Shown here: positions 11,901 to 24,938 of the stretch, piece after piece
Position numbering within the stretch: the stretch's first letter is position 1
Layout of the letters: each line of letters opens with the position of its first letter
Assembly: GCA_000328365.1 (NCBI GenBank)
Contig: KB310466.1
Location: 250,081-314,080, forward strand
Direction: 5' to 3'
Source of the DNA: Capitella teleta
Lineage: Eukaryota > Annelida > Polychaeta > Capitellidae
DNA length: 64,000 nt
The notes under the pieces: generated by a model
Database searches by the model: none
Seen by the model: only the letters and a program-made list of their open reading frames with translations
What the model was told of the DNA's origin: nothing
Translations under genes and position numbers: made by a program

Positions 11901-14900
11901 CCTCATAGCCGTCTTTTTCTTCTTCTTCTTCTTCAGCCTTAGCCTAAAAGGCCTCTAGGCTACGCGCACTTGGCTGAATGCGATGTCTGGAAGTTGGAGC
12001 AGCGCTGCTCTGCATGTGAATGCTGCTGAACAAGCTGTCGTGTTTGGGCAAAATGCCAGCAAGGCTTTCATGTTCCGTGGAACGATGCTATACGCTTGAT
12101 TAATCATTCTCAGAACTATAATATCTAATACGTTTTATTTTCCCAGATGTAAATTTGAGCTTCATAAATGTAACAAGGAGTTTCAATTTACATCCATCAA
12201 TCATTGCATGGATGTCATTCGCAGCTGATCAAACTCCTAAACACCCGCTAAAGGAAATTACACAGAACAACCAGCACAGATGATTGTCTGTGTCATCCCT
12301 GGCCAAAGCAGGGATGCCCGCACGAGGTTACAAGAGATGGTCAAAATCTGAACTTACTTTCCGCCAATTGCAAAGTCCGAAATGGCATAGAAATACGATC
12401 TGAGTACGTTGGGGTCACCGAAGACCTCGTCTCCGAAGGTGTTCATTCGGTCGAGGGTGATGCGGATGTCAGTGGCCGTCACCCACTCCTGCAACGCACA
12501 ATATTCATGAGCACAGCCTGCAGCCAATTGACGAGCTTAATTATTTCTGATCAAAGGACAAATTGCTTTGTTCAACAGATGCGTCACCAGCATAAGATGT
12601 GCGGTGGCAAACACAGATGCCACAGATGTCCACAATATATTACAACCTGAATTCAGGAACTTTTATTACAAGTTATTCCCACTCGTTAGAGTCGTTCAAA
12701 TGGAAGGGAGGTCGGGGCCCCGAGTCAGGGAGCACCCCTATCTATACATGTACATTCAGTAGCGCCATTGCATTCTAATATAAACATGGACGCAGAGGGT
12801 TGAAACGTCATAAATCACTGGCCGTGTTTCGGGTGAGGAGGGTTGAATACGTGAACTTTCGCTTGGATCAATTGAGCTATCGTCCTGAGACGCCCTCAAC
12901 TGCTGAAACTCGACAGATCTGTGGGGCGCAGAGCAAGGTGTGAGGTTCAGCACGAATCAACACCTTAAACACGGCTTGATGAAATGCTAACGCAAGGTGG
13001 TTAATAAAGTATATGCCAGTATTAATTATTGGTTAAGAATGCGATAACCAATTAAAAAATTAATAATTGATTCACTTTTATTTTAACCCTGCAAAGATTA
13101 TAATCATTTACAAGCGTTTCATTATCATTCTCACATTTGAATAAAAGTATAGCTCCTTTACTCCATCAACTCCGAGTTCTTTCACACAGTGACAAACAAT
13201 TACCGCTTTTCAACCCTCAAAATGACACAATCGTTTTGGCCAATTAAAGTTCTGTGGCATTTGCCACCAGCGCCGTGAACTGAGACCTCGAAAGCAGTAA
13301 ACCAATATTTAAATTACTCAAGCACCATCGACGACCTTGGCCAGTGAGAAGAGGAAAAAAGTTGATAAATTCATTTTTATCACTTTTCGTTGGTGTAAAT
13401 AAATGAGGGTATTAGAATTTCTTGATTTTTCCATAATTTTTTTTTTTTTTTTTTTCCATACTTGAAATTTCACAAATCCTTCCATTTCTTGGATTATTTT
13501 AAACTTTCTAGATGTTCATATGGAATGGTATTTTACCTGCAGAACTTGGCTCTGTTCAAACATGGTGGAACTGGGTCGGCCCTCCAGGGTGCTGAACGCC
13601 ACGCTGCCCCCGGAGAGGGGAGAAATGTCGCTGAATTCATCCGAACAAATGGCCTTGGTTTCATCGTCGCGTGTGATGATTTCCCGCGGACTGCGCCCGT
13701 AGGTCATCTGGCAGGAGGCGCTGTAGAACTGGAATGGGATCCAGTCGCCATCCTCCGTCGTTCGCTTGTAGATAGCGAAACTCTCTGGTCTGCTCGTGTA
13801 GAACTTCAAACGCACGTATGTGATTTCAAATGATTGACCTATAAAAGAAATTGAGATTCAGGTTTTAAAATCGAGTGACTTAATATAGTTGAAAGGCTGA
13901 GGAAGACATTGCATTCGCTTCAGGGAAGCAACGAATTTCCAGGTGAGAATTACGGAAGTAAAGAAAGGTTCAGAGGTCGCATGACACAGATTAGAGATGC
14001 ACCACTGCATCAGTGCATGGCACCGTCATGAGCCGATTGTTTGTGTCTATTAAATCAACAGAACAAAGAAGCCACTGAAACTGGACTGCGTTGCCATAGT
14101 GATAGTGTCGGAGGCAACATAGCCAACTGATACGCGTAGATGGTGAATAATTTGATCGATGCTTCGTGTACATGCTCGGTACGTTTATTTACGCTTCTCG
14201 TGTCTAATTTGCACGATGAAACGTACGCAATAAAATACACCGCCGTTCTGCGCTGAGGATCGGGATAAAAAGCGCGCAAGTCGAGGAGCGCACCAGAAAG
14301 CAGCACTACGGTAGCTGTTCATCTGGCGTCGATTAGCTCAGTGTGCGGCAAATCCATCGCATTCCTCTGGCCCCTGTGGCCATTCGACTTGTTCTTAGAG
14401 TACTCGTGAAGTCACGACGAGGGCAAGGTCAAGGTTCATGGGTCAGCGACCTCTGTCACCACATGACGCTCAAAACGCCGATCACAAAACGCCGCCCTGT
14501 CCAGAGACATTTCACCGAATGGCTAAATGGGACGGCGTGTGCGCTATATTTACAAACATTGCGAAGTTGCGATGCTCGGCATGAGGCATATTCTGTGGCA
14601 TGAGGCGCTCGCAACTCGTGCAAGCCACGGCGTCGCCGCGAGCCACACACTCGGGATTTCGCGCGTATAAATGTTCCTTCAAATCGTCGACCACCAACGA
14701 CCACGTGCTGCGCGCGCTGATGGACGGAGGGCGGGAAATCGCACTGAGCGTTTGACATGCGATAAGAGCGTGCGGGCGGGCGGATAACAGGGGAAGGGGA
14801 GATGGTGATATTTATTATACACATACTGTACATGTAGTAAGTACTCTGATACCCAAAACAAGGAGGGGAATTCGTAACTTGATGCCTAATTAAAACCATC

Positions 14901-17305
14901 GCAGTATGAAGTTGTTAACATTATCATAAACAATGCAGTGTTTTGTTTTTATGTTTTGTCTCAATAAATAAACGCAAACATGCATTCTAGGACTATAATT
15001 GATCACGATTCTTCCACTTCCTCAAAGGTCACGAGGTCACAGAAATATAAAACCAGAAACCACAAAATGTATTCTAGAGTACGTGTGCTTGAGATACGAG
15101 AAGTTGATCGCGACCACATGACAAGATATTCTGAGACACAAATTACCTCTCAACTCCACAACATGCGTCAAAGAAACATGCTTTGCGGCCGAACTTCAAG
15201 TGGCACGGGGATTCGTCATAAAAGCAACAGCGGCCATCGTCGATTAATCCGCGTCATGTAATTTTCGCGATCGCCCTAATTCTCTGGTAGGCCCCTGCAC
15301 CTCCATTACCCGGTATACTCTGTAGTTTATCGATTGTGTCACCGAGTACTTGCTAGGCCACTAGGCACTCGCAGTGGAAGAAATATACAATATAAACTGC
15401 AACAGTACATGGAGTACGATTGTTGTGAATGTAGAAATTTCCGCGGGCTTTCATTTCCGCGGTCGGTGCCAAGCGCGGATATCGACGCGGAATTAATATT
15501 CACAAAGTCACATTTCCAGAATATTACAAGATCGGCGTATAATAGTGAGAGAAAGCATGGTTTCAGTCTGAGCGACTTAGCTGCAATAAAACGGCCGAGC
15601 GATTCGCGGCAGAGAGGGAGCCTCCTCGTGTTCGTTGTGCTACATGCCAAATGGCTTGTTAACCTTGTGTGCTGGGCTTAATCTGAAGAATAAATCAAGG
15701 CCATCGCTTCGTTAAAGCGGTTCTAACGTTGAAATATATACGCAGGGTAATAACCAATACACGTATAACATGCTATCGTTAGTAATGTGACTATACATGA
15801 GAGCTGAGTGGCTTTTGAATATTGTATTATTTTGTAATTAAAGAAATCTTGATCAGCAGTCAGCACCAAGACTCGAGTGTTTTCACTCGAAAGGCGCCAT
15901 TTCGGAAAGAAAACTTGAAGAGTAACAAAATTGAGAGGAAATTCCTCCCGAGATATTAACTCCACCGAAACACGACACGCGGAAGGAGGGAGCGAGGGAG
16001 ACGCGTTTAGTCCTCACAGCCAAGTCTCGCTTACATGTTACAAGAAGGCGGAAAAACTCCCAAGTACAACCTGTCGTTTGTCTGTTACATAATTGTCTGC
16101 GTTAGGCATAGTAGCTGACGCCTTAGAGTTTAATTGGAGATCCGCCGAGTCTCGAATATTACGTTATATTCGCGCCGCCCTGTGTAGGCGACGGGTAAAC
16201 TTCACCGAATGCCTATTGACGCCATTGGTCAACCATACTGAACACAACATGTTGCACAACTCAACACACCGGAGACATTCCGGTGGATTAACACAGTAGT
16301 ATCTAGAATCTATATGCAAGAAACAAGCAAGATAACCAGAGCTTATCACAAGAACTAAAAACAGGCGCCGATAAGATACGCTTTGAGCTATTAGAATTAA
16401 TGGTCGTGCTAATCCTCGCGCGGGTGCAATATGACGAAAAATTACCGATAACAGAAGCCGAGGAATTCAAGCCTACACCAACCAGCACGAGTGTTAAAAG
16501 CATCCATCAGGCCAAAATCTCAAAAAAGACACCAAACAAATGAATTTGGCAGAAGGGATGCCTTCTGAGAAAGCTATTAGCCTGGTCATCTCGAGCGACC
16601 AGTTCAAAGAAAGAGGTCATCTTTGAGTCATTATATGATTATTCCGAGCATTCATTCAATGAATGAAGCGCTGGGGTTGGGTTACGGAGGGCTATTCGAA
16701 TGACGATTTGATAAAAGGAGAACTTTGGCAGATCAGAAGAATCCATGCACTGGTACTACTAGGTATGCGCATGTTATGTCATGTAGTGCAGAGACATGAG
16801 CGGCAATCATTGCCCGTAAATCAGGTACCTCACATCACAATCGCGACGAATCTCTCTCTTTCTTTATGATGCGTTTCGTCACAGAACCAGTTTACACACG
16901 TAAGACCCGTCACCATAAATATTCCAACTACTCACCGAGATGGAGGGTCAGGTTGACGCTGTTGGGGTACTGGCTGTCCTCTTCCATGGTCTGAGACTGC
17001 CACCACGTCAGGTTGGCCTCTTGGTGGAAATCCGTCAAATAGCGTGGAGGGTGGGCTCTGCGAGGGTCCCTCGCGTCACAATACTCGCACGACTGAGTCA
17101 TACCGAAGATCCCGGCTTGAAGACAATACTCCTCAGGTTCTCTGAGACCACAGGTGTTGGTGGCATCCACCTGCAAGTTGAAGGCAGCATTCACGAACGG
17201 AGGCTTGCACCTCTGGGCCCGACCCCGTTCATCGTAACAGGACATTCGGTTGATCTGCGCTGCAGCCAGCGACCAAGCGCTCACGATCCACAACAATCCG
17301 ATCAT
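5969..17305 (-). CDS. LAMC1: Laminin subunit gamma (gamma-1 type), 21 coding exons, 1621 aa
   Basis: A secreted basement-membrane subunit that forms a trimer with alpha and beta chains. Coding exons in transcript order: 16936-17305, 13537-13838, 12358-12488, 11375-11553, 10500-10688, 10078-10440, 9905-10027, 9710-9855, 8959-9656, 8795-8907, 8586-8744, 8381-8533, 8187-8327, 7943-8134, 7433-7883, 7204-7381, 7026-7148, 6859-6973, 6451-6809, 6303-6402, 5969-6249. All junctions are GT-AG and keep frame. Domains: signal peptide (1-16), laminin N-terminal domain (about 20-267, with [30 protein letters not shown]), four LE modules, a laminin IV-A domain splitting the fifth, LE modules to number 11, then a heptad coiled coil (about 1035-1605) ending in a Cys (RCF) that in gamma chains bonds to beta. 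Module order and length match gamma-1 (1609 aa in human). There is no beta-type IV-B domain. NIDPNAV (residues 823-829) is the nidogen site. The C-terminal tail differs from the integrin-binding gamma tail. Confidence 0.97.
8973..8993 (-). other. Nidogen-binding heptapeptide NIDPNAV in laminin gamma
   Basis: The codons for Asn-Ile-Asp-Pro-Asn-Ala-Val lie at the end of the 8959-9656 exon, inside the eighth LE module. In vertebrate laminin gamma-1 this same heptapeptide in the corresponding module contacts nidogen, with the Asp, second Asn and Val as key residues. All three are present here. Binding in this organism is inferred from the motif. Confidence 0.9.
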
Positions 17306-18226
17306 ATCGCCACGACTACCTGGCTCTCTCTCAGTGCGTCCTCTCTTCTCTCAGTACTCTGCCTCTGAGCACTGTGAGATGCTGAGCAGTCGGTACTCGC
17401 TCTGCTGCTGCTGTCTGCTTAGCGAACGGCACCGGTGCATTGTGGGAAGGCGAAACTTTATGTTTCGGCGGCCATTCGCTAGGAGGCAGCTATCGTGGTC
17501 ATAATGTGCCGTCATCTGAACGTTATGTTTCCATATTGTACTGCGAGTTTATTGCACTCAATAAGTTGACTCAACTAGATCCGTTTGTATCAGATGTTGT
17601 TAGCATGCGCCGAGCGGTGTCATTGGCTCCTGTGGTGCGCTTTCAGCCCAATTTGCACAACAACAAAAAAAACCTTATACTTGATAACAATGACATGAAA
17701 TCCGACCCCCAAAAAGGCTCACAATTTAGTTTTCTATGAAGACGAAAAAAAAAAAAAAAAAAAGCCCTGATCGGTGGTGTTATATCACTTACCTTCAACA
17801 CACGAAGCCATTTAATAACTAGGCATCTTGAAAGCAGCGCAAAACTAATTGAGTTATTACAATATTAGTAACAGATTATCAGATTGTCTCTTCCACAGGA
17901 ATGTGCCAACTTTGAGTGGGTCACTGCTGATTGCAGTTATTCGATGTGTTGTGGAAACACATTGCCTGAGTCGAGGAAGCTTGACTAGTGATGATCACCA
18001 CTAAATTTATTGTTCGACCAAGTGAATGTTGAACGTTTTGGTATGAAACGAATTCCACAAGAATGTGACAAGATGTTACCAATACTGAATGGCTGATATC
18101 CTTGGTTACAAGGAAAATGATGATAAACTTGATCTTACTATAGAAGACGCAACACTATGTGACTATACGTGAAACTCTAGTTTCAAAGGGAGCTAAAACC
18201 AAAATGCATCGAGTGTAACCACAATG

Positions 18227-18227
<1 letters not shown>

Positions 18228-18265
<38 letters not shown>
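18228..18265. repeat. Poly(T) run of 38 nt
   Basis: An uninterrupted T tract. It may be the reversed poly(A) tail of an old minus-strand retroposon, paired with the A tract 327 bp downstream. Confidence 0.9.
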
Positions 18266-18266
<1 letters not shown>

Positions 18267-18592
18267 TACGCAATTTAGTAGAACTGCCGGGAGCTCGAGA
18301 AGTGATTGGTATCGCCAAAAGAAGGATCGTCTCTCAAACATTATATAACAAATCGCATACCAATTGTATGCATTAAATGTATTGGGAAAACACAACCTGC
18401 CTTCATTGTTTGTGGTATTTTAATATTGGTATTTCTTATATGTAAGGGGAATCCGTGTCAAACTGCCCAGATTTTGGGCTTTGCTGCTTGGGTTTAGAGA
18501 AACAGATTCCTGGCGATGCGTGCCTTGAGACACGCTTCTGTGAAGGTACACAGCTTCCCTATATTTTTCTTGTCCTCGTACAATCTTAACAG

Positions 18593-18628
<36 letters not shown>
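18593..18628. repeat. Poly(A) run of 36 nt
   Basis: An uninterrupted A tract following ttaacag. Together with the T tract at 18228 it brackets a segment of 327 bp that carries no recognisable gene. Confidence 0.9.
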
Positions 18629-18632
<4 letters not shown>

Positions 18633-19296
18633 CCCTATGAAAATCCTATAATAAACACAGTGTGGATAATTAATTTGTTACATGTCATATAGATCATCAT
18701 CTGGTCTGGCCCCATGCCATGTGGCTTTATCCTGATCAGGCGCTCCGCCCAATATTATGAGATGCCGATCCCTGAATAATGGCGTTGTAGGCATTGTAAT
18801 GGCCTATATTATGTTATATGTTATAGAGAGACGACACGATTGAAATCGCAGTTGAGACTGATTTTTATTCAACATATATATATATGCATGGTGAGAAGTA
18901 ACTTTGACTCAATCGAAATGGATTGAGTTGGTCGCTACAATGTACATGTATATTGATACTTGGTTTAACGTAAAGGTTGTACCTAATATTGTTTGTATTG
19001 ATAATGGGGAATTTTATGTACTTGCTAAACATGTTTATAGGCATTGTCTGGTTCACATTCACGTGTTTTACATGTATTCCCGAATTTAAGAAAAAACAAA
19101 CAAGTGAGAGAAAAATGGAGCATATCATATATTGATGATTGTTTCCTTGAGACCGAAACCCAAATAGCACACATGAAAACAACAAGACCCTTAAATTTCT
19201 CATTAACATTATACCAGCAGACAGAAAAGCAAAGCTCCATTGGAATCCTTCTATTACTTATCAAGAAACTGGAACATGTATAAAATTACGTATAGG

Positions 19297-19366
19297 CCTA
19301 CTACTAGCTCCCCAAGGGTAGCGGAGTAGTCACTACGCTACGGCTTGGGGAGCTAGCCTACTACTA
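19297..19366. repeat. 50-nt hairpin flanked by 10-bp direct repeats
   Basis: The direct repeat cctactacta occurs at 19297-19306 and 19357-19366. Between them lies a foldback: an outer arm gctccccaag pairs with cttggggagc, and an inner arm gtagcg pairs with cgctac around a short centre. The layout resembles a miniature inverted-repeat insertion with its target duplication. There is no coding capacity. Confidence 0.6.
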
Positions 19367-19609
19367 ATAACTTAGAAATGAGTTTCAGCCAGCGCAAGCA
19401 CTGGTAAGTATATCAATCATAACGCACCCTCAACAGTTATGATTATCAAAATCCGTATCGATGGATCGATCAATCAATATTCCGTAACTAGATTGAATTT
19501 TATCTCACAAAAAATAACAGTTGGCTGGAATGAGAGGGTGAAAAAAACAAAAACAAAAAAAAAAAAACAACCCGCTTTTGAAAAATAAAGAAGATTATTA
19601 AAAAACAAA

Positions 19610-19700
19610 TCCCGCGAGACGGAGTCGAACCGCCGACCTAAGGATGCCTGTGCATTGCAACCACTACAGTCCTCCGCTCTACCAACTGAGCTATCACGGG
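19610..19700 (-). tRNA. trnY-GUA: tRNA-Tyr (anticodon GUA) with an 18-nt intron
   Basis: The minus strand folds into a full cloverleaf: acceptor stem CCCGTGA/TCGCGGG with discriminator A, D arm with A box TAGCTCAGTTGGTAGAG, anticodon stem GAGGA/TCCTT and loop CTGTAGA, and T arm with B box GGTTCGACTCC. An 18-nt intron (19646-19663) interrupts after position 37, the standard site for eukaryotic tRNA introns. The mature part is 73 nt and closely matches the animal tRNA-Tyr consensus. CCA is not encoded, as expected in eukaryotes. It looks functional. Confidence 0.95.
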
Positions 19701-19701
19701 A

Positions 19702-21887
19702 AGCTGACAGCTGTGATCTAACATTGCATATCGATTATCATTATGTTTAAATTTATTCATCATACCTTCAATTATTGTTGATTTTCTTTACTTGCTTCTT
19801 TTTCTCTGCCTTTACCTTCTCTGTTCTCTTACTCCTGTTCTAACGGTATTCTGAACATTATACATGTAATTATTCTTGCATTGATTATTAATTATCATTA
19901 CATAAGTTATGTGACAACGCAATCTCAACTACATTAGTGGTAACTTACATAATACTGTATATGATAATTTCGGATCCGATGGTTAAAGATGAAATGTTAT
20001 TCGCCTACTAAATGCTGCAGTAGCTATGTGTGGGTCCATAGCGGCCTGCGTGCAATGCGCATATAGGGCTTGCACAACAACGAACAACAAAGTTGTATTG
20101 AATCAACGGGAGTGATTATTAATACATAGGCCTATTGGGTGAATGAAGTTCCTGTGCGTCAGTTAATTGTGATCTCATTTTGACGCGCGTGCGCACTACG
20201 TAATTACTTTCAATTCCATCCCGATCAAGATTCCTCTGTGGAAATATTTACACTCGTTTAACTCACCATCTTTATTTTCAACGTGAACATTGTCAATGCT
20301 CGACCAGCTCGAACTGCACGCATTTAGCATTTCACAGAGAGCGATGCAGACGAATGCTACTCGGGTGCTATGCTCCCCCATGAAGTGACTCAGCAGTTTA
20401 CACAACACCCGCATACAACTCTTGTAAGCAAGCGCATTTTTCCACAATGCAATCAAGTATTGCGGAACTATTGATTGCACTGCATTACCCCCTCTTCCCC
20501 CCTTCCCCGGCTTCACACGTACCCTCAACGACGCCCGTGTGTTTCGGACAGAAACAATCGACGCTTCTTTGTTTTCTTGGTAAACAAACCCTGCTATCTC
20601 TTTTCGGGCCAGCAACCCACGATGCCCGCATACAACCGAGCGTCACTGCTCTCCAGATGTTGTTCATGCGCTATGCAAATTAACCGCAATGAGATCGATC
20701 GTTCGCTTGTACTGGGTCACACCGCTCACCGCCCGTAAATGCGATTTCACTTCCTCATCACACGGTGCTATTTTGGATGTAGTGGGTGAGTTATTCGGTG
20801 CAGATATTGTCGGAGGCGCATTGTTTCGTATATCTGCATTGATCATTGATGTTGCAAATTCCGGGTGCGCTTCAGTGTTTATCAAAGCTTTCATCTGGGT
20901 CAATTGGGTGCTTTAATTTACACTCAAACACATTGACTAATTCATGGGGTCCCCATGCATTGTGGCACCTTACATACGTTTTTTGTGTGTGTTTTTCTTC
21001 TTTCAATTTAGTGGATCTATTTTACCTGAAAGTAATATTTGATGTTTAACTCTTATGTATACAAATATGCATGATTACATTATTGACCGAATAACTTTAT
21101 TGTATATGTATAGAGTAAGGAATTACTACATAAAACAGCGCCCTTAACCAGACATTCATGCTATAATGCACGTATTGTATATTGAATTGATGATTGCATG
21201 TTTATAAGACACTAGCTAATTAGTGCAGGTGCAATCACCTGAAGCACTATGAAATCCATAGATATGGCGACTGGTCATAAAGCAAGCCAACTTCCATATC
21301 TATGATGAATTCGGCATCCAAAAAGAAGGAGCCAATAATAGGGATGCTGGTGGCAGTGCGCTATACTATGGCATATAAACGGAGCCTATCCGTCCAAAGG
21401 AGGCAACCACTATTATACATTTGTATGTTGATACAGTGTGTAGTTAGAAGCAGCCTATAATTGCACCTAATCGATGGAGCGCCCTTCAGTCGGGTGCCTT
21501 AACTGCCCCCCCTAAACACGCACCCCTGGCCCCCACAGGAGCCCTCAGCGGCACGTCATTCTCTCATCAGTGGCACCCTGGATTAGCTCATGAGCAATAA
21601 CAGCAACGCGCCTCGTCGATTCACGGACATCGCGCTGCCTGCAACGAGAATCATCTGACGCTGTCAGACAATTGACGGATCATGAATCGATTCGGGATTA
21701 CGCGCTGTGTGACGATGACGTAAGCCATTCAAGTCGGACGCAGAGCTGCTGTGATTCGTGATTGACTTAAACGCAAACGAGTCTCGGAATTAAACGCAGT
21801 GAACAGTGAAAACGAGAACACGAACAGCGCCTTAAGACCCGATGGAGAACGCATCACCTTGAGTCGCTTGGATACACTTCACACATT
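19702..21887. other. Intergenic DNA between tRNA-Tyr and the coiled-coil gene
   Basis: I find no exon with convincing splice sites. Open frames at 20196-20615 (minus) and 20689-20916 (plus) have no recognisable domain. The last 150 bp before 21888 are CpG-bearing and probably hold the promoter and 5' UTR of the downstream gene. Confidence 0.4.
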
Positions 21888-24833
21888 ATGGCGGAGGAGG
21901 ATACGCTTAATAGGGATGTCGAGGAGGTCAGTGTTCTGGTCAGATAACCATTCGCCTGATGGTCACCATATCAGACCGTTAATCTTGAGATTCTTGCTAT
22001 ACACTCTTCCAACTATATACTGACGTACATAATGGTATATATGCTATCAGGTTTTGAGATCAAAGTACATTCACGTGAGGCATATATGCACAATTGGCTG
22101 GATGGTGTTCGATCAGCTGCACCAACTGCCTGTGTCGGTAGGCAGATAAGAATTGCTCAACACCCATTCCATCTGGCTTTGCCTTTCGTTAGAACGGCAG
22201 AAGAAACTCTGAGTCACTTTTCTTTCTATGACAAGAAAAAATCTCATATCCTGCGGGCTCCTGTTGTTATCACTGGGAGATGGGGTTGACTGATGTGAGA
22301 GGATGAAATGATTGGCTGTTGCATGTGGCCAATAGTGTATGCAAGAATTGATCGTGTATGCACCAAAATGCATCACTCATCATGCGTCGTGGTAACCTAT
22401 TTAATAGTATACCTTCATGTCATTTGCCTTCACATTGCAATTAAACGTGTAATTCAGTCCTGCTGCAATTCCCGATACATCGCTTAGTTACTGCGTCTCA
22501 ATTTCAATCCCAGAACCTCATGCAGTGCATCACTTTCATGTTCAGTGCATATAGAATTTCCCCGTATCCCTCAATGAACTATCGCCTTCTTAATCAATAG
22601 TTCACCCGATAACCTCACATGACAGTAAATCAGATTAAGGACTTCATAAAGCAATGCGAACTCAATCTGTTTTCACAATTCCTCGTCTTGAGTTTATCCA
22701 TGTACTAAGTCCATTGATTATTTCAGTACGCGGCGTCGGTCTTTCCAAACATGGCATCAAATTTAATCGATTATCTTTCAAGTGCATTACCTGTGTTCAC
22801 CTGCACTGTATGCAATCATCGAAGGCGCCAAGGCATTCTGCTGTATCAAATTTATGTTTAAATCTAAAATTCCATCGTTATAGTATATATGTGCATAGCA
22901 TCCATACAATACTTCGTGAAGTTGAAAAACGGATGTTCGAGTCCGCTGACTTTGGAATCAGAGGACCTTTTTAGCTATTCTTGAAATCAAAGTTATGATA
23001 CCGTATAAATTTAGATATCATTATTCTTGTATATCTGTATAAAGAACAGTCTGCGTTGTGGATGCCAGGACGCATGCACCGTCGTGTGCATGTCATGTAT
23101 AGAGCACAAGTTCTGTGTCACTTCTTAATTCTATATGGTTGAGTGCTTCTGTCAAATCTTCTTTCGTTCGACTGCTATGTGTAAAAAAGGCAAACTTTGG
23201 TGGCACTTTATGAGCATTCCGTCGGCTGAATGAATCTATAGGTGTTCAACGTTCGACGTATATCATTATAATGGCAATGCGACACGTATATATTAATAAG
23301 GTTATGCGTTAATACGATCTAGTAAATTTTAGTATTAATACGCTTCATTGATTCTTCATTCAATCAGATAAAACATTGTATTCTCGGTGTGTTATATGAC
23401 ACGAAGTGCAGTGCAGCCTCCATCGAGCATCCTGTTTGTGGGTGAATGGAGAACCCGCTCGGAAATAAACCGACAAATAATGTCCAAACCGCGCATACCA
23501 CACACCAGTGTAACGAGCTCACATTCCTCAGTTATTCATTTCTGAACATTTATTTCCTTTTGTGACCACACACAATTGTTTCATGCACAATTAAAGATCC
23601 CATCACGACACAGTTAATGCGACCTTTCACTGTGATTCACAGATGCTCGTGTAACGAGCTTAATTAGTTATTACATAGTCCACGTTTTCTTTCCCTTACC
23701 TGGTGTTTCTCGGTGTCATTATATGCTCCGTTCAGCCAGGTAGTTTGACCTTCGGGCATTCAGCACAGGAACCAGTCTCTGTGCGCATCTCTTAGCGAAT
23801 TTTCCTGATTGCATTATTTTCTCTTCTTGTGCTGATATCATGGTCGAATATGTCGTTCGTATTATTGTTCAGGATTCGACATCTCGATGTCGAGGATCCA
23901 TGTACTTCGTGAAATAATAATTACTCTTTCCAGATGAAGCGAGAAGCGGACGCCATCAGGGCAAAGCTGAGGCAGTACCAGATGGACTTGCAGAGAGCAG
24001 ACGCCGAATTGACTGCTCAGCGAGATCGCACTCAGGAGCTGGTCAGACTGTGGCGAGGTCGTTTAGCTGAGGCCGATGACCGTCTTCGTCGGCAGAGGGT
24101 GCAGCGGGACCGAGAACTGAGCGACATCACGGCGCAGCTGCTCTTCTTCGAGAACCAACTGAAGAAGGAGCAAGCGGAGATCCGCCGCATGATCACCGAA
24201 AAGAACCGCGTCATCGAGAACCAACGCCGCAAGATCCTGGAACTGACCGCGGCGAACACAAAGCTAGCTAAAGCAATGACCAAGGTCAAGCAACAAATGC
24301 ACGCTCAGTCCATCCTGGGCAGTGGTATGCTTAGCCCCGGAGTGCCCAACACTAGCCACGTGCAGCCCAGCGTCGATGTAAACTGGGACATCAACAAAGA
24401 AGTATTCGACGTCGACCGTTTCAGCGGCGCTCAGCAGCGCAACTCGAGTGGCGTGTTCCGCGCCACCTACCGGCCTCCGCTCTACGGCTCACAGGAGGAT
24501 TTACTCAGGGATCTAGATCCCGAGACGTCATCGTCCAACCTCCAAAGATCCCGCAGCCTCCCCCTCCTGGATGATGAAGAGACTCCTGTGTATGTGAACA
24601 TCATGCCGGATGTCCTGCCCCAGAAGGACCGACCCAGAACGCACCAGGGTGGGCAATATCCTATTCTGTCAGGAGCAAGTCCTCCTGATGATCTCTCAGG
24701 AGCAGAGCGCAGGGATCGATTCCGACGAGGAGCAGGACGACAGAGGGATGTGAAGAGCAGAAGCCGAGTGCAGCAACAGAAAGATCAAAAGAGCGACCCG
24801 ACACAGAGGAAGCTTTTCAGTTACGCCTTCTGA
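21888..24833 (+). CDS. Unidentified coiled-coil protein, two coding exons, 312 aa
   Basis: Proposed exon 1 (21888-21926) is 39 nt and encodes MAEEDTLNRDVEE, followed by GAG|gtcagt. Exon 2 (23934-24833) follows a clear acceptor (ctctttccag) and opens MKREADAIRAKLRQY. Both join in phase 0, and the helix runs on across the junction. Residues about 8-135 are a long charged coiled coil (for example LLFFENQLKKEQ, then EKNRVIENQRRKI). The remaining 180 residues are low-complexity and basic, with a phosphorylation-like patch (SRSLPLL) and PVYVNI. There is no membrane segment or enzyme motif, so I do not assign a family; a cytoskeletal or scaffold role is only a guess. Exon 2 is certain as coding; exon 1 is an inference from its splice site and start context. 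Confidence 0.75.
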
Positions 24834-24932
24834 GGAGGGTCTGGGTACGGATTCTGTGCAATATTCACAAACTGCGATAGTTCAAAACTACAGTATTATA
24901 TTTGGTCGTTGCATAATATTATATACACTTTG

Positions 24933-24938
24933 AATAAA
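24933..24938 (+). terminator. Poly(A) signal of the coiled-coil gene
   Basis: AATAAA lies 100 nt after the stop codon of the coiled-coil gene on the same strand, with an A/T-rich context suited to cleavage just downstream. Confidence 0.65.

Larger units (their letters stand above)
17306..19296. other. Laminin 5' flank and intergenic DNA
   Basis: The first 130 bp or so upstream of the laminin start should hold its 5' UTR and promoter. I see no clear TATA box. Beyond it there is no supported exon. Homopolymer runs at 17743-17763, 18228-18265 and 18593-18628 break up the tract. Confidence 0.4.

Noticed and set aside
20196-20615. 139-residue minus-strand open frame
   Set aside because: No domain, no splice-site or poly(A) support and no biased composition beyond chance; not called as a gene.
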